DNA from: Bradyrhizobium manausense
GTDB taxonomy: Bacteria > Pseudomonadota > Alphaproteobacteria > Rhizobiales > Xanthobacteraceae
Direction of reading: 5' to 3'
Length of the DNA: 64,000 bases
Assembly: GCF_018129685.1 (NCBI RefSeq)
Contig: NZ_JAFCLG010000003.1
Location: forward strand, 124,001-188,000
Position numbers and translations under genes: made by a program. The number at the start of each line of letters is the position of its first letter. Position 1 is the stretch's first letter. Under the pieces are notes generated by a model. The model made no database searches, was not told where the DNA came from, and saw only the letters and a list, made by a program, of their open reading frames with translations. Positions 58,141 to 64,000 of this stretch are shown in pieces.

Positions 58141-59874
58141 TTACGCCGTGTCGCGCCCGGCGGCGCTGTCGGCAAGGTGTCGCCCGGCAATGTAGCCGAA
58201 GGTCAGCGCCGGCCCAAGCGTGATGCCGGCGCCCGGATAGTTGCCGCCCATGATGCTCGCCATGTCGTTGCCGGCGGCATAGAGCCCGGGAATCACCCGG
58301 CCCTCGGCGTCGAGTGCCCGCGCGTTCTCGTCGGTGACGATGCCGGCATAGGTGCCGAGATCGCCGATCACCATCTTGATGGCGTAGAACGGGCCGTTCT
58401 CGATCGGCGCGATGCAGGGATTGGGGCCGTGCATGGCGTCGCCCTGGTAGCGGTTGTAGGCCTTCGAGCCTTTGCCGAACGCTGCGTCCTGGCCTTGCGG
58501 CGCGGTCGCATTGAATTGCCTGACCGTGTCGGCAAAGGCTTTTGCATCAATGCCTGCTTTCGCCGCAAGCGCCTCCAGCGTGTCGCCGCGCATGAGATAG
58601 CCTGTCGCCAGATGGTGTCCGAGCGGCATCGGGAAAGGCGGCACGCAGCCGAGGCCGTATTTGCGCAGCGTCTTGTGGTCGCAGACGAGATAGGCCGCGA
58701 TCTCCTCGCCGGGCTTTGCGGCCTTGACCATGGCCTGGACGAAGTCGTGATAGGAATTGCCTTCATTGGCAAAGCGCCTGCCGTCGCGCATCACCGCGAT
58801 CACGCCGGGCTTGGCGCGGTCGATGAAATGCGGCATCACGCCCTTCGAGCCGTCCTTGCGCGTCGTCAGCGACACCGGCACCCACGCCGCCGCGTTCGGC
58901 AGGCGATCCTCGACATGTCCGCCGGCGCTCTCCGCAAGACGCAGGCCGTCGCCGGTGTTGCCGGTCGGTCCCGGCGAAAAATGCTCGGCGCCGGTCGGCG
59001 CATGTGGAAACATCTTTTTGCGCCGTTCGACATCATGCGGAAAGCCGCCGCAGGCGAGCACGACGCCTTGCCGCGCCCGGACGCGCACGTCGCGTCCCTC
59101 ACGCGACACGATTGCGCCGGTGACGGTGCCGTTCTCGACCGTCAGCTCGCGCACCGGCGAGGACAGCCACATGGGAATCTTCAGGTCCTGCGCGGATTTG
59201 GCGAGGCGTCCTGCGAGCGCATTGCCGTTGGTCAAGGTCATGCCGCGGCCATGGCGCAGCACGTCCATCAGATGCCGCGACAGGCGCTTTGCGACGTAGA
59301 CCGCCGAGGTCAGCGACTTCGTCGCGCGCATGAAATGGATGATCTCCTTGCCTGACCCCAGCATCATGCCGAACACCGTGAGCTCGGGCAGCGGCATGCC
59401 CAGCGTCTTGATCTGCTCGCCAAGCTCGCGGCCGTCGAACGGGCGCGTCACCATGGAGCGGCCGCCCTGCGCGCCGCCGGGCGCTTCGGCGTGATAATCC
59501 GGAAACACCAGCGGCATGTCGAAACGCAAGGACGTTTTGGTGGTGAAGAAATCCACCGCCTCGGGGCCTGCGCTGAGGAACGCATCGACGCGCGCCGCAT
59601 CGAAATTGTTGCCGGCCTCGTGGCGCAAATAGGTGCGGGCCTGCTCCGGCGTCTCCGCGATCCCGTAGGCCTTGGCCAGCGACGTGCCGGGAATCCACAG
59701 CCAGCCGCCGGAGCGGGCGGTGGTGCCGCCGAAGCGCGGCTCCTTCTCGACGATCAGCACGTCGAGGCCGCGGTATCGCGCGGTGATCGCTGCCGACATG
59801 CCGGAGCAGCCCGATCCGGCCACGAGCACATCGCACTCGTAAGTCTCGTCTGCGTGATGCTCGTTGCCGGTCAT
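58141..59874 (-). CDS. FAD-dependent oxidoreductase (3-ketosteroid dehydrogenase/fumarate reductase-like)
   Basis: A flavoprotein of 577 aa. The FAD-binding motif is CDVLVAGSGCSGMSAAITAR (about residues 14-33), followed by the LIVEKEPRFGGTTARSGGWL region, and the C-terminal FAD motif includes GLYAAGNDMASIMGGNYPGA. The GGTTARSGG and GNYPGAGITLGPALTFGYIA motifs are seen in KstD-type and fumarate-reductase-type proteins. No heme motif or signal peptide is present, so it is likely a cytoplasmic dehydrogenase of a ring or 3-keto compound; the substrate is unknown. Confidence 0.85.
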   Translation of the reverse strand: MTGNEHHADETYECDVLVAGSGCSGMSAAITARYRGLDVLIVEKEPRFGGTTARSGGWLWIPGTSLAKAYGIAETPEQARTYLRHEAGNNFDAARVDAFLSAGPEAVDFFTTKTSLRFDMPLVFPDYHAEAPGGAQGGRSMVTRPFDGRELGEQIKTLGMPLPELTVFGMMLGSGKEIIHFMRATKSLTSAVYVAKRLSRHLMDVLRHGRGMTLTNGNALAGRLAKSAQDLKIPMWLSSPVRELTVENGTVTGAIVSREGRDVRVRARQGVVLACGGFPHDVERRKKMFPHAPTGAEHFSPGPTGNTGDGLRLAESAGGHVEDRLPNAAAWVPVSLTTRKDGSKGVMPHFIDRAKPGVIAVMRDGRRFANEGNSYHDFVQAMVKAAKPGEEIAAYLVCDHKTLRKYGLGCVPPFPMPLGHHLATGYLMRGDTLEALAAKAGIDAKAFADTVRQFNATAPQGQDAAFGKGSKAYNRYQGDAMHGPNPCIAPIENGPFYAIKMVIGDLGTYAGIVTDENARALDAEGRVIPGLYAAGNDMASIMGGNYPGAGITLGPALTFGYIAGRHLADSAAGRDTA

Positions 59875-59881
59875 CAGGGCC

Positions 59882-61096
59882 TCACTTCTTCAGCAGCGGA
59901 CATTTGGACTCGGAGACTGGACGATAGGCGTCCTCGCCCTTCACCGTCTTGATGATGTCAAGATAATCCCAGGGCTCCTTGGACTGCTCGGGCGTCTTCA
60001 CCCTGGCGAGATACATGTCGCGGATGACGCGGCCGTCCTCGCGCAATTTGCCGCCGTGAACGAAGGTATCCTCGATCGGCAGCTCGCGCATCTTGGCCAT
60101 GACCCTGGCCGGATCGTGGGTGCCGGCGGCCTTGATGGCCTTGAGATAATGCAGCACCGAGCCATAGACGCCGGTCTGGATCATGGTCGGCATCACATTG
60201 GTGCGCGCGAAGAATTTTTTCGACCACGCACGGGTCTGCTCATCCATATTCCAGTACGACGCTGTGGTCATGTAGGTGCCCTGCGCGGCCTTCAGCCCGA
60301 TCGCGTGCACGTCGGTGTCGAACATCAACAGGCCGACCAGCTTCTGGCCGCCCTGCACCAGGCCGAATTCGCCGGACTGCTTGATGGCGTTGTCGGTGTC
60401 CTGGCCGGCGTTGGCGAAGGCGACGACGTCGGCCTTCGAGCTCTGCGCCTGCAGCGCGAACGATGAAAAATCGGCCGTGTTGGTCGGATGCTTGACGCCG
60501 CCGAGCACTTTGCCGCCCATCTCGTTGATGAAGCGCGTCGCATCCTTCTCGAGCTGCTGGCCGAAGGCGTAGTCCGCCGTGATGAAGTACCAGGATTTGC
60601 CGCCTTCCCTAATCACGGCGGAGGCCGTCACCTTGGACAGCGCATAGGTGTCGTAGGTGAAATGCACCGTGTTCGGGCTGCACAGCTCGTCGGTCAGCGA
60701 GCTCGCGCCGGGGCCGGAGAGGAGGGCGATCTTGTTGCGTTCGCGCACCATGTTGTGCACGGCGATCGCGATGCCGGAATTGGGGATGTCGACGACGGCG
60801 TCGACCTTGCTGTTGTCGAACCAGCCACGCACGATATTGACGCCGACATCGGTCTTCATCTGGTGGTCGGCGCTGATGATCTCGATGGGCTTGCCGAGTA
60901 CCGTCGGCCCGAACTCCTCCACCGCCATCCTGGCCGCTTCGACCGAGCCGGGTCCCGAGTTGTCGCGGCCCCAGCTCGACAGATCCGTCAACACGCCGAT
61001 CCGCACCACGTCGTCGGAGACTTGCGCGTTCGCGACTGTGGTCATGACAGCCGTCGTCAGGGCCGCGAGCGTGGCGCAGGCCAAAAGCCCTCTCAT
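59882..61096 (-). CDS. Branched-chain amino acid-type ABC transporter substrate-binding protein
   Basis: A periplasmic-binding protein (Peripla_BP_6, LivJ type) of 404 aa. The signal peptide is LLACATLAALTTAVMTTVAN (cleavage near NAQ). The mature part has IGVLTDLSSWGRDNSGPGSV, VNIVRGWFDNSKVDAVVDIP and YFITADYAFGQQLEKDATRF. No ABC permease or ATPase genes are adjacent, so the protein either uses a distant transporter or its operon is split. Together with the flavoprotein and IclR it forms a small unit that could sense and use an aromatic or alicyclic acid. Confidence 0.9.
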   Translation of the reverse strand: MRGLLACATLAALTTAVMTTVANAQVSDDVVRIGVLTDLSSWGRDNSGPGSVEAARMAVEEFGPTVLGKPIEIISADHQMKTDVGVNIVRGWFDNSKVDAVVDIPNSGIAIAVHNMVRERNKIALLSGPGASSLTDELCSPNTVHFTYDTYALSKVTASAVIREGGKSWYFITADYAFGQQLEKDATRFINEMGGKVLGGVKHPTNTADFSSFALQAQSSKADVVAFANAGQDTDNAIKQSGEFGLVQGGQKLVGLLMFDTDVHAIGLKAAQGTYMTTASYWNMDEQTRAWSKKFFARTNVMPTMIQTGVYGSVLHYLKAIKAAGTHDPARVMAKMRELPIEDTFVHGGKLREDGRVIRDMYLARVKTPEQSKEPWDYLDIIKTVKGEDAYRPVSESKCPLLKK

Positions 61097-61150
61097 CGAA
61101 GTTTCCTCTCCTTTATGGGCCGCTTGGCGCGGCGGGTTGTTCTAAAGGCA

Positions 61151-61179
61151 AGTTAGATATTAGCGAATAAGTTTGTCAA
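61151..61179 (-). promoter_or_regulatory. Sigma-70 type promoter of the solute-binding protein unit
   Basis: On the minus strand TTGACA (61179-61174), 17 nt, CTAACT (61156-61151), placed 55 nt upstream of the ATG at 61096. TTAGCGAATAA near it contains a partial inverted repeat and might be an operator. Confidence 0.5.
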
Positions 61180-61199
61180 TGGCGAATCAATGGCCCGTT

Positions 61200-61326
61200 G
61201 TCGTCCCGGCGAAGGCCGGGACACATACCGCGCGATCTCTCGATGCCGAACGGTCGCAGTACCGGAGCATGAGTTCTCGCCAAACTCCTCCCTTTGGTGA
61301 TGGGTCCCGGCCTTCGCCGGGACGAC
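61200..61326. repeat. Long inverted repeat (family A) upstream of the second MHS gene
   Basis: Perfect 23-bp arms at 61200-61222 and 61304-61326 (GTCGTCCCGGCGAA... and ...TTCGCCGGGACGAC) with about 80 bp between. The inner right flank, CGCCAAACT to GGTGATGGGTCC, resembles that of the repeat at 47615-47735. No gene is seen in it. Confidence 0.82.
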
Positions 61327-61450
61327 GGTGCGGAGGCGGCGGTGCGAGAATCTCGCATCGTGATCACGGACAGAGGTGATGCCCCCACAAGTTGCAACCA
61401 TCACCATGATTGGCCATGATGCATTCGGAATCTTTTTGGGGCTGAAGGCG

Positions 61451-62752
61451 ATGACTGTAGCAACGGGGATCTCCGGCGAAACGGAGCGATCGACGACGGC
61501 GCATGTGGTGTGGGCGAGTGCGCTCGGCACCGCGATCGAATGGTACGACTTCCTGATCTACGGCACGGCCGCAGCCCTCGTGCTCAACAAGCTGTTCTTC
61601 CCGAGTTTCGATCCCTTCGTCGGCACGCTGGCGGCATTCTCCACCTATGCGGTCGGATTCGTCGCGCGGCCGATCGGCGGCGCCATCATCGGACATTACG
61701 GCGACCGGGTCGGCCGCAAGACCATGCTGGTCGCGACCATGATCGCGATGGGGCTCGGCACCTTCCTGATCGGCTGCCTGCCGACCTACAGCCAGATCGG
61801 CGTCTGGGCGCCGATCCTGCTCGTCATCCTGCGCTTCATCCAGGGCATTGGTCTGGGCGGCGAATGGAGCGGCGCGGTTGTCATGGTGGCCGAGCACGCC
61901 GGCGTCAGGCGCGGTTTCTATGGCAGCCTGGTGCAGATAGGTTTCCCCGTCGGCGTCGCCGCCTCCACCGGCATTTTCGGGTTGATGACGCAGCTGCCCG
62001 AAGCCGACTTCCTGAGCTGGGGCTGGCGCGTGCCGTTCCTGATCAGCATCCTGCTGGTCGGCATCGGCTTCATCGTGCGGCTCAAGCTGGCGGAGACGCC
62101 ACACTTCAAGGAATTGGTCGAGCGCAAGGACGTGCTGGCGCAGCCGGTGTGGGACGTGCTGCGACGCGACTGGCGCAGCTTCCTGCTGGCGATCGGGATC
62201 ACGGTGTCGGAAGTCGGGCTTGCTTATCTGCTCACCGTCTTCGTCGTCGCCTATGCCACGGCAAAGCTCGGCATCTCGCGCCAGGTGATCCTCAATGCGG
62301 TCGTCTACGCCGCGCTCGTCGAGTTTGCGACGTTGCCGCTTGCCGGCTGGCTCTCCGATATTTTCGGTCGCAAGGCGCTTTATCTTGCCGGCGGCGTGTT
62401 CACGGTCGCGCTGGCGTTTCCGCTGTTCTGGTTCCTCGAAACAAGAGAGCCGGTGCTGATCACGCTCGCGCTCGTCGTGACGATGACGCTGACGCATGCG
62501 CTGCTGTTCGGACCCAAGGCTGCGTTCATGCCAGAGCTGTTCCGCACCCAGGTGCGCTACAGCGGCGCGTCGCTCGGCGCGAATGTCGCAGCAGCGCTGA
62601 GCGGCGGCTTCTCGCCGCTGATCGCGACGGCGCTGCTCGCCTGGGCCGGCTCCTACTGGCCGGTCTCGCTCTACATCATCGGGCTCTCGATCATCACCAT
62701 CATCGCGACGCTGATGACGCCGGAGACCGCGCGCGACACGCTGAGATCGTGA
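61451..62752 (+). CDS. MHS-family MFS transporter (second copy in window)
   Basis: A 433-aa, 12-segment transporter. MHS signatures are WASALGTAIEWYDFLIYGTA (about residues 20-39), IIGHYGDRVGRKTML (77-91) and the GVWAPILLVILRFIQGIGLG stretch leading to GGEWSGAVVM. It is related to the transporter at 48626 but clearly diverged. ATG 61451 is my choice; GTG 61376 and ATGs at 61379 and 61406 would extend the N-terminus by up to 25 poorly conserved residues. The substrate is unknown, probably an organic acid. Confidence 0.88.
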   Translation: MTVATGISGETERSTTAHVVWASALGTAIEWYDFLIYGTAAALVLNKLFFPSFDPFVGTLAAFSTYAVGFVARPIGGAIIGHYGDRVGRKTMLVATMIAMGLGTFLIGCLPTYSQIGVWAPILLVILRFIQGIGLGGEWSGAVVMVAEHAGVRRGFYGSLVQIGFPVGVAASTGIFGLMTQLPEADFLSWGWRVPFLISILLVGIGFIVRLKLAETPHFKELVERKDVLAQPVWDVLRRDWRSFLLAIGITVSEVGLAYLLTVFVVAYATAKLGISRQVILNAVVYAALVEFATLPLAGWLSDIFGRKALYLAGGVFTVALAFPLFWFLETREPVLITLALVVTMTLTHALLFGPKAAFMPELFRTQVRYSGASLGANVAAALSGGFSPLIATALLAWAGSYWPVSLYIIGLSIITIIATLMTPETARDTLRS

Positions 62753-62761
62753 GAGCCGTTG

Positions 62762-63613
62762 CTATTGCTGACCGAGGATCTTCTTCGCTGCGCGTAGATG
62801 CGGCCTGTCGATCATCTGGCCGTCGAGCCGCAGCGTTCCGGAGTGCGGATTGCCGGCGAAGGCCGCGATGACCTTCTCAGCCCACTCGCGCTCGGCCTGT
62901 GTCGGGGTGAAGGCGGCGTTGACGATGTCGACGTGCTTTGGATGGATCAGCGCCTTCGCGGAAAACCCGTCGCGTCGGGCCGTCCGCGTTTCCTGCTCGA
63001 GGCCCGCGAGATTGTCGATGTCAGTATAGACAGTGTCGATCGGAGCCACTTCCGCGGCGGCCGCCGCCATCAGGCAGAGATCGCGCGCGAGGCGATAGGG
63101 GCTGTGGAACACGCCGCCGCTCGCTTTCTCGGTGGCCCCCAGTGACGCCGAGAGATCTTCAGCGCCCCACATCAGGCCGGCGAGGCGAGGGGAGCAGCCC
63201 TTGTAGGTGCCGAGGCCGAAGATCGCGCTGGCGGTCTCGGTCGCGACACAGACGATGCGGGTGGTGCCGACCGCGACGCCGGAGGCAGCTTCCAGAGCTT
63301 CGAGCCAGGTCGCGACCTGGCGCACGTCGTCACCGCCTTGCGATTTCGGCAGCACGATGCCGTCGGGTCTGCCCAGCATCACCGCGGCGAGATCGGTCAG
63401 CGTCGCGCCGGTGTCGAGCGCGTTGACGCGGACATAGAGCTGGTGCGGGCCGGGACGGCTCTTCAGCATCGCCAGCGTCAGCCCGCGGGCCTCCGCCTTC
63501 TTCTCGGCGACGACGGAATCCTCGAGATCGATGATCAGCGCGTCGGCTTTGCCTTCGCTCGCCTTCTCGAATTTGCGCGGGGAATCGCCCGGCACGAACA
63601 GCATCGAACGCAT
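62762..63613 (-). CDS. CitE-like HpcH/HpaI aldolase/lyase
   Basis: A 283-aa protein of the citrate lyase beta-subunit-like group, which includes malyl-CoA/citramalyl-CoA lyases. The start is RSMLFVPGDSPRKFEKASEG, with the metal/CoA motifs ADALIIDLEDSVV (about residues 24-36), RVNALDTGATLTDLA and RPDGIVLPKSQGGDDV, and the acidic metal site VATETASAIFGLG. The C-terminus has AKALIHPKHVDIVNAAFTPT, typical of the group. ATG 63613 is preferred over 63730 (GAGG at 9 nt). It diverges from an acyl-CoA dehydrogenase gene, which fits CoA-ester breakdown. Confidence 0.88.
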   Translation of the reverse strand: MRSMLFVPGDSPRKFEKASEGKADALIIDLEDSVVAEKKAEARGLTLAMLKSRPGPHQLYVRVNALDTGATLTDLAAVMLGRPDGIVLPKSQGGDDVRQVATWLEALEAASGVAVGTTRIVCVATETASAIFGLGTYKGCSPRLAGLMWGAEDLSASLGATEKASGGVFHSPYRLARDLCLMAAAAAEVAPIDTVYTDIDNLAGLEQETRTARRDGFSAKALIHPKHVDIVNAAFTPTQAEREWAEKVIAAFAGNPHSGTLRLDGQMIDRPHLRAAKKILGQQ

Positions 63614-63730
63614 CAGACCGGCCTCACGGAAGAGTCCTCGAAACAGAGCCCGACCATCGCGCTTTCCTCCTGACGAAATAACGCGCGTTTGCACCGGCGC
63701 GTCGCATGAGCTTAGGCATGATACACGCAC

Positions 63731-63759
63731 TTGACAGACAAATTCTCGTCTATCTACTC
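63731..63759 (+). promoter_or_regulatory. Possible promoter upstream of the acyl-CoA dehydrogenase
   Basis: TTGACA at 63731-63736, 17 nt, CTACTC at 63754-63759. The -35 is perfect, the -10 is weak. It is 43 nt before the ATG at 63803. Confidence 0.35.
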
Positions 63760-63802
63760 AGTTTTCGAAGCCAACGAATGCAAGCGAGGGCGGGACAACA
63801 CC

Positions 63803-64000
63803 ATGGATTTCGCGCTCACCGATCAGCAGGAAGCCATTCGCGACGCCATCGCAAAGATCTGCGAAGGCTTTCCCGATGCCTATTGGCTGAAGAAGGACCA
63901 TGACGGCGGCTTCCCGCATGATTTCCACAAGGCGCTTGCCGATGCCGGCTGGCTCGGGATCTGCGTGCCCGAAGAGTATGGCGGCTCCGGCCTCGGCATC
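63803..64000 (+). CDS. Acyl-CoA dehydrogenase (N-terminal part, cut by window edge)
   Basis: The first 66 codons of an acyl-CoA dehydrogenase, a flavoenzyme that makes 2-enoyl-CoA. The frame reads MDFALTDQQEAIRDAIAKIC and later LADAGWLGICVPEEYGGSGL, which is the N-terminal domain signature (GW.G..VPEEYGGxG). The catalytic Glu and FAD-binding domains are outside the window. It is divergent from the CitE-like gene, and the two may be one catabolic locus. Confidence 0.92.
   Translation, partial: MDFALTDQQEAIRDAIAKICEGFPDAYWLKKDHDGGFPHDFHKALADAGWLGICVPEEYGGSGLGI

Noticed and set aside
1..64000. A hidden defence system, prophage, secondary-metabolite cluster or integrated element
   Set aside because: No integrase, transposase, restriction, toxin-antitoxin, phage structural or synthase genes are seen, and no tRNA gene that could mark an insertion.

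Overview
The window is high-GC alphaproteobacterial DNA whose gene content and order point to Bradyrhizobium or a very close relative. It falls into two parts. Positions 1 to about 36,800 hold an almost complete flagellar gene cluster of the rhizobial type: FlaF/FlbT regulators, MotB/MotC/MotE, a DUF1217 protein, no FliD/FliS, and an FtcR/Rem/LafR-type regulator. The presence of LafR-type control and repeated short flagellins (about 300 aa) suggests the lateral (thin) flagellum system of Bradyrhizobium; this assignment is inferred from memory of that genus.

Flagellar layout. A minus-strand unit (DUF1217 protein, flgF, fliI cut by the left edge) diverges from motA-fliM-orf-fliN-fliG-flhB. Then come flgB-flgC-fliE-flgG-flgA-flgI-motE-flgH-fliL-fliP, three tandem flagellin genes, fliF-fliH-motB-motC-fliK-lytic transglycosylase, flgE-flgK-flgL-flaF-flbT-flgD-fliQ, and flhA-fliR-fliJ-flgJ-flgN-(FliL-like protein). 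A strong hairpin separates this from the convergent regulator gene lafR. Beyond lafR lie about 0.8 kb of non-coding DNA and a membrane-anchored protein of unknown function.

Two regulatory patterns stand out. First, eleven start regions carry the same element: a direct repeat of a CAAGCTT-like heptamer with an 11-bp period and a CGCG-like spacer, then 6 nt and a hexamer that is CTANNN in the best copies. Away from the flagellins it always ends 29 to 41 nt before the start codon. The 11-bp direct repeat is what an OmpR-family regulator such as LafR would be expected to bind, and the element also precedes the unknown gene at 35838. Second, all three flagellin genes share a structured 5' leader of about 120 nt that begins at the predicted transcription start and folds the Shine-Dalgarno sequence into a 7-bp stem. 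FlbT, encoded in the same cluster, is known in Caulobacter to act on a flagellin mRNA leader.

Positions 36,800 to 64,000 are metabolic and accessory genes. They include a MarR regulator with a C-terminal cysteine cluster; an NAD-dependent epimerase and an NTF2-like protein; a sugar-acid module (fructuronate reductase family enzyme, GntR regulator, TRAP transporter, zinc dehydrogenase, mannonate dehydratase) that reads as a route to 2-keto-3-deoxygluconate; a TetR-controlled MHS transporter and carboxylesterase; an MFS exporter; a ThDP enzyme, D-amino-acid dehydrogenase-like and SDR cluster; an IclR, flavoprotein and solute-binding protein cluster; a second MHS transporter; a CitE-like lyase; and the start of an acyl-CoA dehydrogenase. 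This half, unlike the flagellar half, contains five long palindromic intergenic repeats and a broken ABC-permease fragment. I see no rRNA, tRNA, CRISPR array, integrase or intact insertion sequence.
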